Assembly (NCBI RefSeq): GCF_046736045.1
Contig: NZ_CP177134.1
Span: forward strand, 2,418,001-2,482,000
Reading direction: 5' to 3'
Source: Leptospira_A sp046736045
GTDB taxonomy: Bacteria; Spirochaetota; Leptospiria; Leptospirales; Leptospiraceae
Length of the DNA stretch: 64,000 nucleotides
Shown here: in pieces, positions 28,694 to 38,661 of the stretch
Numbering within the stretch: position 1 is the first letter of the stretch
How the letters are laid out: each line of letters starts with the position of its first letter
Position numbers and translations under genes: made by a program
Notes under the pieces: generated by a model
Seen by the model: the letters and a program-made list of their open reading frames with translations, nothing else
Databases searched by the model: none
What the model was told of the DNA's origin: nothing

Positions 28694-30223
28694 TCAGAAT
28701 ACATGGCTAAAGTTAACGAACGTTTGTTCGTCTTCTCTTGACTTTGCATAATCGATCATAATGATTGTCGCCTGATTCCATGCGATTCTTAGTCCGATAC
28801 CTCGTGAGTATTTGTATCCTTTCCAGCCGATCTTGTGTTCATCATCCCAAACGCGGCCGTAGTCGATGAATGGAACCAGGTTGAATACGAAATACTCTCC
28901 TCCGACCTTTGTTTCCGCAAACTTCCAACGTACTTCCGAATTTCCCCATCCCATGGTTCTACCTACGAAACGATCTTGTTTGAATCCCCGTAAAGTACGA
29001 AGTCCGCCGAGTCCGCCCATCATACCTTCCGTTCCCCAAAGGTTTCTGTATTCGAAAAAGGGAACGTCTCCATCGGAAAGTCCCATGGCAAAACGATTGG
29101 CGATGACCAATTTATCAAATGTTTTGGGAAACGGACTCCAGAAAAACTTTCCTTGAACAAAGTATTTTTGAAAGTCGAAATTGGAACCCATTGCTTTTGA
29201 ATTTTTTTCATAAGTCGCTTCGAGAAAGACTCCGCTGTTCGGGTCAGGCTCGTAGTCTCTTGTATCGTAAACAAGTCCCACTCTGACCGAATTCACATAA
29301 CCACCATTATATCCTAGAAGTTTCCCGGCTTCATTGTCTTCGGTAAGCCTCGTTTTACCATTCGGAACTTCCGCACCGTAATTGAGAGGATCTCCTCCGA
29401 GCAAAGGATCTTTTCCCTGAACGAGTTTTCCATCATAGGTACGAACGATATTATTTGAAAATTTTAAGCCGGTCACCAAACGAACTGTCCCGCCTACGTA
29501 AGATCTTTCCGCGCTGGCTGTTGCCATCGGAGTTTCGATCTGATAGCGATTGTACATCCGATCGGTAACCAGATAACCTTGCCCGCTTGGGATTCCAGAA
29601 TAATTTCTCCCGCCAAACATAACCGAGTCGGAAGGTGCTCCCGGGCGGAAATAAGTCAGGTTTCTTTCCTGGTCCATATAACTGGCGTTTTGAACCAATC
29701 TACCGTCGGATTGATTTCTGTCCAAATAGGATAGGGGCTTCAAACTGTCCTGCCCCAATCCGAAATAAAGTGTAGTGGGTGTGATGGTTAGAAATGCATC
29801 CGCACGCAGTCTCCATTTGGTATCTGCGATAAACGGCATATCCAAACTCAATTGGTGGTACTGAGCGTTTTTGTTTGTATTGAAGTATTGGGCGAAAAAT
29901 CGCAACCGATAAGGAGTGTATTCGAATAACGGATCGGTTCTTTTCCCGTTATTGTACATATATGCGCGCACGCCATACCCGATCCCTTCGTTCGGGTCGG
30001 AATTGATAAGGGGAAGCCCTGTAGGATACCAGCCTTCGTTTTTTTGCTCCAAGTCCTTTTTACAAAGTTGTTTGGTGGGATCCATGGGAAAGGGAAGGTC
30101 TTTCCTCGGGGCCGGTTTTTCACATCCGTCCGTCGGAGTGAACTCCTGTGCCTGTAATTCGTAATTGGCAAGGTATAATGTACAGATCGTACAGAGAAAA
30201 AAGCTGAGTTGTTTGCGCATCAT
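28694..30223 (-). CDS. Omp85/BamA-type outer membrane beta-barrel protein
   Basis: About 509 aa. A signal peptide (about 1-26, ending LQAQ) is followed by a short Cys-containing region and then a long beta-barrel of alternating hydrophobic strands, with GLRTLRGFKQDRFVG (the RGF loop motif of Omp85 proteins) and a terminal strand TFVNFSHVF ending in Phe, the usual outer-membrane signature. No POTRA domains are visible. This fits the surface-antigen (bacterial D15-like) class; insertion or transport role unknown. ATG at 30223 follows a TTG. Confidence 0.8.
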   Translation of the reverse strand: MMRKQLSFFLCTICTLYLANYELQAQEFTPTDGCEKPAPRKDLPFPMDPTKQLCKKDLEQKNEGWYPTGLPLINSDPNEGIGYGVRAYMYNNGKRTDPLFEYTPYRLRFFAQYFNTNKNAQYHQLSLDMPFIADTKWRLRADAFLTITPTTLYFGLGQDSLKPLSYLDRNQSDGRLVQNASYMDQERNLTYFRPGAPSDSVMFGGRNYSGIPSGQGYLVTDRMYNRYQIETPMATASAERSYVGGTVRLVTGLKFSNNIVRTYDGKLVQGKDPLLGGDPLNYGAEVPNGKTRLTEDNEAGKLLGYNGGYVNSVRVGLVYDTRDYEPDPNSGVFLEATYEKNSKAMGSNFDFQKYFVQGKFFWSPFPKTFDKLVIANRFAMGLSDGDVPFFEYRNLWGTEGMMGGLGGLRTLRGFKQDRFVGRTMGWGNSEVRWKFAETKVGGEYFVFNLVPFIDYGRVWDDEHKIGWKGYKYSRGIGLRIAWNQATIIMIDYAKSREDEQTFVNFSHVF

Positions 30224-30308
30224 CAATGTCTCTAAGGTAAAGCTGTCCTAGAGATCATCTTAAAATGGATTTCGTCAATATTAAAAAGTCCTAAAATGGG
30301 AGGATCTT

Positions 30309-31415
30309 TTAATCTTTTAAGTATTCTATCCTTTCGCGGATGCTTTCATTGGATGGGATTTTTTTGGAGAGGTCTTCCAACATTTTGATCGCTTGGACTT
30401 TTTTGCCCATAAGATCCCAAAGATCGGATAATTCAAGTGCGGGCCTCGGATCGTTCGGTGATTTGGCCAAAAGGCTGACATAGATCTCCTCTGCTTTTTC
30501 CAGATCCCCGATCAATTTGAGTGCGGCGGCTTTTCCCAAAAGTGCAAAGTAATCGTCCCCATTGGCCAATATTTTGTTAAAACATTCCAATGCTTTGTCG
30601 TACTTTCCAAGACCTCTGAGAGAGTCCGCATAACGATTGATGATGAGTTTGTTTTCCGGATCGAATTCCAGAATTTTTTCCCAAAATACAATCGCAGTTT
30701 CGAAATCTTTTTTCCCCCGGTAGGATTCGGCAAGCCCGTAAAGAGCGAAAAAATTGCGACCGTCCAGTTCTTTGGCGCGTTCGTAGTAAATGATGGCTTT
30801 GTCGAAGTCTTTGATTTTTCTGTAACTGTTTCCGATTTCCGTCAGGATCTTGATATTGTTCGGTTGGGTGGATAAAAGTTTTTCCCACCATTGGATGGCT
30901 TCCGTATAACGTTGGCATGCGAAAAACAAATGACCTAAACCCACGATCACATACTGATCGTTCGGATTGATCTGCAATGCTTCCATATAATAAACTTCCG
31001 ATTCTTTGAAGTTTTTAAGTTTGCGGTGAGCATCAGCCACTCGGGAAAGGATGCTTGCATCTGTGATTGTTATATGATGAAATTCTTCAGCGACTTCGAT
31101 GATTTTTTTGAGACTGTTCAAATCCCGAAAACAATTCATCAGTCCCATAAGTGAAAATTTATTTGTTGAATCCTGCGCTAAACATTTGCGATAATAAGTA
31201 ATCGCATCCGCAGGTTGCTTTGTTTTGGCATAGTAATCACCTAGCCCGACCAGCCCGTAAGTATTGGATGGATCTTCTTCCAATAAGATTTCCAATCTTT
31301 CTTTCGCCTCGCGAAACCGGCCTTGGTCTAAGAACCGATATGCTTCCTTGGCTAAAGATTTGATTTTTGAAAATTTTTCATCTTCTTGGGGTTTTTCTAT
31401 TTCTGTTTTATCCAT
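30309..31415 (-). CDS. TPR protein
   Basis: 368 aa, almost entirely tetratricopeptide repeats of 34 residues (about nine, 20-350), such as YGLVGLGDYYAKTKQPADAI, and NSYRKIKDFDKAIIYYERAK. No signal peptide, so probably cytoplasmic. TPR proteins are scaffolds; no partner is shown. It is divergent from ilvB. Confidence 0.75.
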   Translation of the reverse strand: MDKTEIEKPQEDEKFSKIKSLAKEAYRFLDQGRFREAKERLEILLEEDPSNTYGLVGLGDYYAKTKQPADAITYYRKCLAQDSTNKFSLMGLMNCFRDLNSLKKIIEVAEEFHHITITDASILSRVADAHRKLKNFKESEVYYMEALQINPNDQYVIVGLGHLFFACQRYTEAIQWWEKLLSTQPNNIKILTEIGNSYRKIKDFDKAIIYYERAKELDGRNFFALYGLAESYRGKKDFETAIVFWEKILEFDPENKLIINRYADSLRGLGKYDKALECFNKILANGDDYFALLGKAAALKLIGDLEKAEEIYVSLLAKSPNDPRPALELSDLWDLMGKKVQAIKMLEDLSKKIPSNESIRERIEYLKD

Positions 31416-31524
31416 CGGGTAGGCTCAATATCTAGGTTCAAAATTCGGACAGCAAAAATCGAGTTAAAAACGAGAGAACATTGACTTAATGCCCTTTTTT
31501 GCAGAAATGGTACTGGGGGAAAAC

Positions 31525-33231
31525 ATGACTACAAATACCGAAGCTATCTCAGGTGCCAGATTGATGGTTGAACTCTTGGAAGAGGCAGGTGTGGAGATCG
31601 TGTTTGGTTATCCCGGCGGCGCAATCCTTCCTTTTTACGACGAACTCTATCATAGCAAAAAAATCCGACACATTCTTGTCCGCCATGAGCAAGGTGCCAT
31701 ACATATGGCAGAAGGGTACGCGCGATCTACCGGGAAATTGGGAGTTTGTATCGCAACTTCCGGTCCAGGTGCTACCAACCTCATCACAGGACTCACCGAT
31801 GCCAAAATGGACTCGGTTCCGATTTTAGCCATTACAGGACAAGTCGCGACTACAGATATAGGAACCGATGCTTTCCAGGAAGCGGATATCTACGGAATCA
31901 CGATCCCGATTACAAAATACAATGCTTTGATCAAATCACCCGACGATCTTGCCCGTCATTTTGAGGAAGCGGTGAAAATCGCCATGGGAGGAAGGCCGGG
32001 TCCTGTCTTATTGGATTTTCCGAAAGATGTACAAACCGGAAAAACAACGGTTCGCAAAGCAACTTCTCTCAAAATCGCAACTCATCATTATGAACGCCAA
32101 AAAGTAAAAGGGGATGTGCAGGAATTCGCAGATGTGTTGAATGCCGCAAAACGTCCGTTACTTTACGTGGGCGGTGGTGCCATCAATTCTTTTGCATCCG
32201 CCGAGATCAAAGCTCTCGCTGAAAAAGCAAACGCTCCGGTTACAACAACGCTTATGGGAATCGGCGCTTTTCCTGCTACACATTCTCTCAGCGTGGGAAT
32301 GTTGGGAATGCATGGAACAGCTTACGCGAATAAGGCGGTTCTCGAATGCGATTATATTTTGAATCTGGGTGCCCGCTTCGACGATCGTGTAGCAAAAAAA
32401 TACGATTTTGCTCCAAGTGCCATCAGAGCTCATATCGATATTGATGCAGCCGAATTCAACAAACGTGTGAATGTCGACCATATACTTCATGGAGATTTGA
32501 AAGATGCGGTTCGGGAAATTCTGCCTTATATCAAAACGACGGACCGCTCCGAATGGATCGGTAGAATTGCCGAATTAAAAAAAGGCCATCCTCTCGATTT
32601 TGATAATTCCACCGATGTGATCAAACCTCAGGACTTTTTGAAACGAGTTTATGAAAAAACCAACGGTAAAGCGATTGTTTCCACAGACGTAGGCCAACAC
32701 CAAATGTGGGCGGCACAGTATTATTTATTCGATGAACCGAATACCTGGCTCACTTCGGGCGGGCTTGGAACTATGGGTTACGGCCTTCCCGCCGCCATCG
32801 GTGCCAAGTTCGGAAATCCCGACAAAACTGTGATTTGTGTTACAGGGGACGGATCATTCCAAATGTGCATCCAGGAACTTGCAACGATCGCCCAATCCAA
32901 GTTAGGTGTTAAAATTTTGTTATTTAACAATAATTTCCTCGGAATGGTTCGCCAATGGCAGGAACTGTTCTATGAAGAAAGATTCAGCGAATCACAATGG
33001 ACGTATAACCCGAATTTTGTGAAGCTTGCCGAATCTTACGATATTCCCGGAATGCGAATTGAAAAAAAATCGGAAATCCAAAAGGGGATAGATTTTTTTC
33101 TAAAAGACGAAGGTTCCGCTCTCATCGAAGTAATGATTCCTGCGGAAGAAAAAGTTTTTCCGATGATCCCTGCCGGAAAATCGCAAAAAGAACTACTTGA
33201 ATTTAAGGACTTGGCAAAGTTAAAGAAATGA
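31525..33231 (+). CDS. ilvB: Acetolactate synthase large subunit
   Basis: 568 aa from the ATG at 31525, which has GGGGGA just upstream; the frame also offers an ATG at 31489. It has the N-terminal EEAGVEIVFGYPGGAILPF with the catalytic Glu in RHEQGA, a central FAD-binding domain, and the thiamine diphosphate motif GDGSFQMCIQELATI...FNNN. The enzyme joins two pyruvates, or pyruvate and 2-oxobutyrate, in valine, leucine and isoleucine synthesis. The small subunit gene follows with a four-base overlap. Confidence 0.96.
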   Translation: MTTNTEAISGARLMVELLEEAGVEIVFGYPGGAILPFYDELYHSKKIRHILVRHEQGAIHMAEGYARSTGKLGVCIATSGPGATNLITGLTDAKMDSVPILAITGQVATTDIGTDAFQEADIYGITIPITKYNALIKSPDDLARHFEEAVKIAMGGRPGPVLLDFPKDVQTGKTTVRKATSLKIATHHYERQKVKGDVQEFADVLNAAKRPLLYVGGGAINSFASAEIKALAEKANAPVTTTLMGIGAFPATHSLSVGMLGMHGTAYANKAVLECDYILNLGARFDDRVAKKYDFAPSAIRAHIDIDAAEFNKRVNVDHILHGDLKDAVREILPYIKTTDRSEWIGRIAELKKGHPLDFDNSTDVIKPQDFLKRVYEKTNGKAIVSTDVGQHQMWAAQYYLFDEPNTWLTSGGLGTMGYGLPAAIGAKFGNPDKTVICVTGDGSFQMCIQELATIAQSKLGVKILLFNNNFLGMVRQWQELFYEERFSESQWTYNPNFVKLAESYDIPGMRIEKKSEIQKGIDFFLKDEGSALIEVMIPAEEKVFPMIPAGKSQKELLEFKDLAKLKK

Positions 33232-33716
33232 AATATACACTCAGCATTTTAGTAAACAATCATCATGGAGTGATGAGCCATGTTTCGGGACTTTTTACAA
33301 GAAGAGCTTATAATATCGATTCGATTGCCGTAGGTGTAACGGACAACCCCGAGATTTCTTCGATGACAATTGTGTTAGACGGAGATGATTTTACGGTGGG
33401 TCAGGTAAAAAATCAATTATTGAAACTTCCCGATGTTTTGAAAGTTCAGGATATGGCTTATGCCGGTTCCGTACAAAGGGAGTTGGTTCTTTTGTCCGTA
33501 ACGATTACCGAATCCAACCGAACGGAAGCTCTGACCGTTTGTGATGGGTTTGGTGCTAAGGTTTTGGAAATCACGGAAGATTCTCTTTTGTTGGAATTTT
33601 CCGGAAATTCCAGACAAGTGGGAAATATGATTTCTTTGATGAAACAATTCGGAATCAGGGAAATTTCCCGCACGGGCCAAATCGCTATTGCTTATAGAAA
33701 TCAAAATTCTTTTTAG
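33228..33716 (+). CDS. ilvN: Acetolactate synthase small (regulatory) subunit
   Basis: 162 aa. The N-terminal ACT domain (about 1-75) starts MKYTLSILVNNHHGVMSHVSGLF and has RRAYNIDSIAVG, the family hallmark; a second ACT-like domain follows (LSVTITESNRTEA). It binds the large subunit, raises its activity and confers valine feedback inhibition in related enzymes. Overlap ATGA with ilvB. Confidence 0.95.
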   Translation: MKYTLSILVNNHHGVMSHVSGLFTRRAYNIDSIAVGVTDNPEISSMTIVLDGDDFTVGQVKNQLLKLPDVLKVQDMAYAGSVQRELVLLSVTITESNRTEALTVCDGFGAKVLEITEDSLLLEFSGNSRQVGNMISLMKQFGIREISRTGQIAIAYRNQNSF

Positions 33717-33776
33717 ATCTGCTTGACTTTTGCTAATTCGCTGCAAACATACCTAGCGTTTGCGCTTAGGAGAGCT

Positions 33777-35543
33777 ATGTACCGATTATTTTACATTTTT
33801 TTTCTTTTGTTTGTCATAAATTTATTTCCGATTATTGCTCAAGGCAATGGTAATAAACAAGTCACTTACCTGAAAGAGCCCAATCGAACCGGTTTCACCA
33901 GCTACGATTTCGGAAGTTCAGCTCCCACTCGTTTCGAAAATATATCCCGTATTTCCTTTCCTGAAATCAAAGATCTGCGTTTGAAATTTCCTTCCTATGC
34001 CCCATCCTATTATTCGGGCCCGGATGGAGGAGAGGTTTACTTGTGGAAAAAAGATTTTTACAAATGGACAAGAACCGACGGATCCGTTTTTACAGAGTTT
34101 GAAAATGGAACTTGGACTTTGTTAAACGCGGACGGGTCGGTTTTCACTTCCTTTGCGCCATGTAACGGGTGTTTACCTGGTTCTCGGATCGACTATAAGG
34201 ACGGAACCACATTACTCCGTAACTGGGTGGTACATCGAAAAGAATATGACTGGATATTCCAAAAAACCAAAGTTACACCTGCATTGAATTGGAAATTGGT
34301 GGATACTTCTAAAGTCCAACCGATTGTGTCCAACGTTTCCAAATATACCTTTTATCATTCTGCTTCTTGGGATCTTTACATATTGGGATTAAAGGAAAGT
34401 TTTCCAACGGACTCTTTTTTCTCTTATATGAAAAGCGAATTTGATATAGAAAATGCAGGCCAAATTCCGGTGATCTTATTTGAAAAAGGAAAAGAGATGT
34501 CGGATTACCAAGGAAAGGAACTTCCGAATGGTACTACGGATGCTGGTGGTGGTTTCGGCGGTCAGGATTCCATTACTGTTTGTTGCGGAAATTCTCAAAC
34601 CAGAATCAAAGCTGATCCTGTGATTGATGATTATGAAAAAAGAAAAGTCTATTACGGAACATTCTTTCATGAGGCAGTTCATAATTTGGAACAGATGACA
34701 TGTTTGTCTTATCGGGTCGGCAAAGAAAATTTGAAACCTTATAATCCGGAACCTTGGTTTAACGAAGGTATTGCGAATTATGCAATTGCTCCTTTTTTTT
34801 CCAAAAAGCAACATGAAACTTATGAACAAATGGATTCTTTAATCAAACAAAAGAAAATACCTTCCGGTTATGCGGCTTTGTTGAAACAGGGGTATAACGG
34901 TTTATTGCCGTATTCATTAGGCGCGTATATGGTGGAATATCTGCATAAAAAATACGGAAAAAACAAATTCATTCAAATCAACAAAGATATTTGTCTGGGA
35001 GCCAGTGCGGCCGAGACAATTGAAAGAACAGTAGGTTTGACAGGAGACGGACTTTTGACAGAAGCTGTTGCGGATTTTAACGAAAAAAAGTCTTCATTAC
35101 TGTCCGATCTGAATAAAAAATCCGTTCAGGGTTATACGGTAATGTCACCTTCGAACGCTTCCGAATTTAATAATTTTTTAAATTCAGGGATCAGGCTTCC
35201 CGGTTCTCCGCATGAGATTCAAAATTATGAAGAGATTCCTTCCGTTATACAAATCTTTCGTGCCCGGGTAGAACCATACTTAAAGAAAGTATGGGGAGTA
35301 TTTGACGGACCGGGGGAGTCTACTTTTTTCCTTTGGGAATCGGGAATTTACAAATGGACGGGACCCAATTGGGAAGCAACTTATTACCCCGGCAATCAGG
35401 CAGTCTTCAAAAAAGACGGTTGGTCTGTTATTGAATGGGAAAATGGAATGAGAAGGTTGGAAGCACCTGATAAAAGTTATGTTATATTCTGGAAAAAAGA
35501 CCAGAAGGGGTATTTTGACAAAGACGGAAAGGAAGTCAAATAA
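33777..35543 (+). CDS. Secreted zinc metallopeptidase of gluzincin type
   Basis: 588 aa from the ATG at 33777 (AGGAGAG upstream). Signal peptide (about 1-22). A central zinc site: HEAVH at about 298-302 and, 27 residues on, Glu in WFNEGIANY, the HExxH plus Glu arrangement of gluzincins (peptidase MA-like). The catalytic domain is flanked by related Trp-rich modules: VYLWKKDFYKWTRTDG near the N-terminus and FFLWESGIYKWTGPNW near the C-terminus. Several Cys residues (CNGC, CCG) suggest disulfides or a metal site. Probably periplasmic or outer surface; substrate unknown. Confidence 0.7.
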   Translation: MYRLFYIFFLLFVINLFPIIAQGNGNKQVTYLKEPNRTGFTSYDFGSSAPTRFENISRISFPEIKDLRLKFPSYAPSYYSGPDGGEVYLWKKDFYKWTRTDGSVFTEFENGTWTLLNADGSVFTSFAPCNGCLPGSRIDYKDGTTLLRNWVVHRKEYDWIFQKTKVTPALNWKLVDTSKVQPIVSNVSKYTFYHSASWDLYILGLKESFPTDSFFSYMKSEFDIENAGQIPVILFEKGKEMSDYQGKELPNGTTDAGGGFGGQDSITVCCGNSQTRIKADPVIDDYEKRKVYYGTFFHEAVHNLEQMTCLSYRVGKENLKPYNPEPWFNEGIANYAIAPFFSKKQHETYEQMDSLIKQKKIPSGYAALLKQGYNGLLPYSLGAYMVEYLHKKYGKNKFIQINKDICLGASAAETIERTVGLTGDGLLTEAVADFNEKKSSLLSDLNKKSVQGYTVMSPSNASEFNNFLNSGIRLPGSPHEIQNYEEIPSVIQIFRARVEPYLKKVWGVFDGPGESTFFLWESGIYKWTGPNWEATYYPGNQAVFKKDGWSVIEWENGMRRLEAPDKSYVIFWKKDQKGYFDKDGKEVK

Positions 35544-35622
35544 CGTTCGTTTAGTGAAATAATGATGAGATCATCGTATCTTAAGTATGGCAAAATGTCC
35601 GCAGGTAAGACACGATTAAAAT

Positions 35623-35654
35623 AAAAAGGGAAAGATTTTTATCTTTCCCTTTTT
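35623..35654. terminator. Bidirectional terminator between metallopeptidase and trxB
   Basis: AAAAAGGGAAAGAT (35623-35636) and ATCTTTCCCTTTTT (35641-35654) are exact complements around TTTT, with A and T tracts on both sides, between two convergent genes. Confidence 0.85.
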
Positions 35655-35692
35655 GCATTCAATACTGTTTTAAATTTTTTTCGAATTGGTTT

Positions 35693-36634
35693 TTAATGAC
35701 CTTCTAGCCATTTTTCCGCTTCGAGCGCCGCCATACAACCGCTACCTGCCGCAGTGATCGCCTGTCTGTAGGTTTTGTCTTGCACATCACCTGCTGCAAA
35801 AACACCTTCTATATTGGTTCTTGTGGTTCCCGGCTTGGTAATGATATAACCTGTTTCATCCAAATCCAATTGGCCTTGGAACACTTGAGTGTTCGGAACA
35901 TGTCCTATTGCATAAAATAATCCACCCACTTGCAAATCACTGACTGCTTTGTTCACAGTGTCTTCCAGTGTAATCGTGGTTAAACTATTGTTTGCACCTT
36001 TGGCTTCTACAAGGGTTTTGTTCCAGAGGATTTCAATTTTCGGATGGGAAATGGCGCGTTGTTGCATGATTTGAGAAGCACGCAACTGATCTCTTCTGTG
36101 TACTAAATAAACTTTTGATGCAAACTTGGTTAGATGGCTGGCTTCTTCTACCGCAGAGTCTCCTCCACCGATCACTGCCAATTCTTTGCCGCGATAGATG
36201 GGAAGTGCACCGTCGCAAACGGCACATGCGGAAATGCCTCGTTGCCAGAAACTGTCTTCACCTTTTACGTGCATGCGTTTCGCAGTAGCACCTGTGGCAA
36301 TGATTACGGATTCCGCTTCGATTTTTTCATCGTCCGACCAAATCACAAAAGGTCGTTTGGAAAAATCCACTTTGGTAATGGTTTGGGTATGGATGGTGGT
36401 TCCGTATTTTGTGGATTGTTTTCGGAAAAGCTGAGTGAGTTCGGTTCCGTCGATTCCGTCCGGGAAACCTGGGAAATTTTCCACTTCTGTGGTGGTGGTG
36501 AGTTGTCCGCCTGCAGCCACTCCGCCCGCCATAAAGCCTTCATACATAACTGGATTTAGATTGGCCCTCGCTGCGTAAATTGCTGCGGTGTGTCCCGCCG
36601 GTCCAGATCCTATAATAACGACTTTATGTGCCAT
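35693..36634 (-). CDS. trxB: Thioredoxin reductase
   Basis: 313 aa from the ATG at 36634, preceded by GGAG. N-terminal FAD motif GSGPAG, redox-active CAVC, NADPH-binding GGGDSAVEEA, and FAAGDVQDKTYRQ at the end. It reduces thioredoxin with NADPH. Length and motifs are canonical for the low-molecular-weight bacterial enzyme. Confidence 0.95.
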   Translation of the reverse strand: MAHKVVIIGSGPAGHTAAIYAARANLNPVMYEGFMAGGVAAGGQLTTTTEVENFPGFPDGIDGTELTQLFRKQSTKYGTTIHTQTITKVDFSKRPFVIWSDDEKIEAESVIIATGATAKRMHVKGEDSFWQRGISACAVCDGALPIYRGKELAVIGGGDSAVEEASHLTKFASKVYLVHRRDQLRASQIMQQRAISHPKIEILWNKTLVEAKGANNSLTTITLEDTVNKAVSDLQVGGLFYAIGHVPNTQVFQGQLDLDETGYIITKPGTTRTNIEGVFAAGDVQDKTYRQAITAAGSGCMAALEAEKWLEGH

Positions 36635-36697
36635 ATGTTTCTCCAATTTAAAATGATTCTAATTCTTAGACGTCAAAACCGTAAATCGGAAAAAATT

Positions 36698-37207
36698 TCA
36701 GATTTTGGCTTCGCAAGCTCGCACCCAAGGAGCATAATAAGGATCCCCGGCCAGGGCACTTGTCTCCAGGAGCTTGAGATAATCTTTTTGTTTGTAGTTT
36801 CTTGTCAAACAAAGGTAGGTAGACTCGAAAAAATCCACAGTTTCCTTTTTTCCCTCAAACCTCATTTCTTCCAGAATTTGTAGGGCTTCCTTCTCGTAGC
36901 CGGTTGTGAGCAATAGGCGGAACAATTCCCTTTGGATTTCCGGGTCGTCCTTATGGGTTTTGTAATATTTTTCCAAGTAGAATAAGGATGTGGCCAGCGA
37001 TTGAGGAGACTCGGCAAGAAGCAGTCCCATTCTTTTGAGAACCGGTTCGTAATCCGGATTTTCGCGGAGAGATTGTTCGTAAAAGTAAAGTGCCTTTGTT
37101 TTTTCCCCTTGTTCTTCCCAGGATTTACCTTCCAGGAACAGGGTTTTTTCTTTTCCCCCGCAGGAAGCGACTAACAAAGCGATAAGTGCAAATATAAAAA
37201 ATTTCAT
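36698..37207 (-). CDS. TPR lipoprotein
   Basis: About 169 aa from the ATG at 37207; the frame is open farther upstream, but a lipoprotein signal starts here: MKFFIFALIALLVASC with the lipobox LVASC. The rest is three or four TPR-like helix pairs (ALYFYEQSLRENPDYEPVLK). It is a predicted membrane-anchored lipoprotein, divergent from the Xer recombinase gene. Confidence 0.7.
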   Translation of the reverse strand: MKFFIFALIALLVASCGGKEKTLFLEGKSWEEQGEKTKALYFYEQSLRENPDYEPVLKRMGLLLAESPQSLATSLFYLEKYYKTHKDDPEIQRELFRLLLTTGYEKEALQILEEMRFEGKKETVDFFESTYLCLTRNYKQKDYLKLLETSALAGDPYYAPWVRACEAKI

Positions 37208-37318
37208 AAAACGGTGACTCTTTCTCCTTTTTTCTCGTAAGTAGCTAATGTGGCAAAAAAAATAATAAGTCTCTTTAGCATTTTTGTCCGACCCTTTAAG
37301 TAACTTAAGAGAGTTAAA

Positions 37319-38227
37319 ATGGGTTCCAAATTGCCAAGTTCTCAAAATCAGCTATTGCAAACATTCCAAGAATACCTTTCCGTTGAAAAAGGGTTAAGCG
37401 ATAATTCGATCTATTCCTACGGTTATGATCTCAATAAATTTGCGATCTTTCTAGAAAAAGAGCATATCAATTTTCTAGAAGTTAAAGCCAACGATATCAT
37501 GCGCTTTTTGGAAGAGGAGAGAGAACGCAAAATCTCTGCTAAAACCCTGGCACGTGAAGTGGTCGCTATCAGGCAGTTTTATAAATTCCTGCGTGATGAA
37601 AAACGATTGGATTCAAATCCTACGGAGAAAATCGAAACTCCGGAAGTAGCGAGAACCATTCCCGATTATTTGACTCAGACCGAAATTGATGAACTTTTCA
37701 GAAACATCAAAGAAGATAATATCTATGAATTAAGAGACAAATGTATTTTTGAACTTTTGTATTCATCCGGTCTTCGTATTTCGGAAGCATGTAACCTTCG
37801 TATAGGTGATGTGGACATGGACAATATGGCGATCACTGTAGAAGGAAAAGGCGGAAGACAAAGACTTGTTCCTTTCGGTGAAAAGTCTTTGGAAATCCTT
37901 AAAAAATACATGACGGAAAGTCGTCCTGAAATTTTGAAAAAACGGGTTTGCGAGTTTGTATTTGTTTCCAAAAAAGGATCGTATATCAATCGTAAGTCGG
38001 TTTGGAGACTTTTAAATCATTACATCAAAAGAACAAAAATCAAAAAGAAAGTCACCCCGCATACTCTCAGACACTCTTTTGCAACTCATCTTTTGGAAAA
38101 CCATGCAGATTTGAAATCTGTGCAAGAGCTTCTCGGCCATATCGATATTTCTACCACTCAGATTTATACTCATATGGCGAATAAAACTCTTAAGGAAGTC
38201 CATAAGAAGTTTCATCCGCGTGGTTAA
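37319..38227 (+). CDS. Xer-family tyrosine recombinase (XerC/XerD)
   Basis: 302 aa, canonical length. The N-terminal SAM-like domain (10-95) is followed by the catalytic domain with Arg153 (SSGLRISE), Lys177, His248 and Arg251 (HTLRHSFATH), His274 and the nucleophile Tyr283 (TTQIYTH). It resolves chromosome dimers at dif. Whether it is XerC or XerD is not certain; its place upstream of hslVU resembles the xerC-hslV-hslU order of other bacteria (codV in Bacillus). The next gene overlaps it by one base (TAATG). Confidence 0.9.
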   Translation: MGSKLPSSQNQLLQTFQEYLSVEKGLSDNSIYSYGYDLNKFAIFLEKEHINFLEVKANDIMRFLEEERERKISAKTLAREVVAIRQFYKFLRDEKRLDSNPTEKIETPEVARTIPDYLTQTEIDELFRNIKEDNIYELRDKCIFELLYSSGLRISEACNLRIGDVDMDNMAITVEGKGGRQRLVPFGEKSLEILKKYMTESRPEILKKRVCEFVFVSKKGSYINRKSVWRLLNHYIKRTKIKKKVTPHTLRHSFATHLLENHADLKSVQELLGHIDISTTQIYTHMANKTLKEVHKKFHPRG

Positions 38228-38661
38228 TGGCTTCAAATTCTCCTAAAAAAGCGGACTATGGAAAATTAGTCCGTTTGGAAATTCCTTCTCATCCCAGATA
38301 TATTTCCCATACCCGAAATTACTTTTTCAACCTGGCATTGGATCATGGCTTCACTTTATTCGAAGCAGTGGATTTAAAACTGATTTTAGGTGAAGCGATT
38401 AGCAACGTAATTAAACACGCGTATGCCGGTCATACGGACAAGCCGATTTTTATCGATTTTTTATTTGAAAGAGAAAAGGTTCAGATCAAAATTCGTGATT
38501 ATGGAATCAAAACCAAACCCAAAGACTTAAAAAGTTCGGATCTAAGCGACTACCGGGAGTCTGGGATCGGACTGTTTCTCATCAAACAACTCACAGATTA
38601 TTATTTTTTAGATGAGTCTTTCGAAGTGGGAAATCAAATCGTTCTGATCAAAAAGAAGTGA
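38227..38661 (+). CDS. RsbW-like serine kinase / anti-sigma ATPase
   Basis: 144 aa, a stand-alone HATPase domain with N box EAISNVIKHAY, G1 box RDYGIK and G2 box SGIGLFLIKQ. This is the RsbW/SpoIIAB type: it binds a sigma factor or phosphorylates an anti-anti-sigma STAS protein. Its gene overlaps the Xer gene, an unusual pairing, and no STAS or sigma gene is nearby. The SpoIIE phosphatases at 7340 and 47593 could be opposing enzymes. Confidence 0.8.
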   Translation: MASNSPKKADYGKLVRLEIPSHPRYISHTRNYFFNLALDHGFTLFEAVDLKLILGEAISNVIKHAYAGHTDKPIFIDFLFEREKVQIKIRDYGIKTKPKDLKSSDLSDYRESGIGLFLIKQLTDYYFLDESFEVGNQIVLIKKK

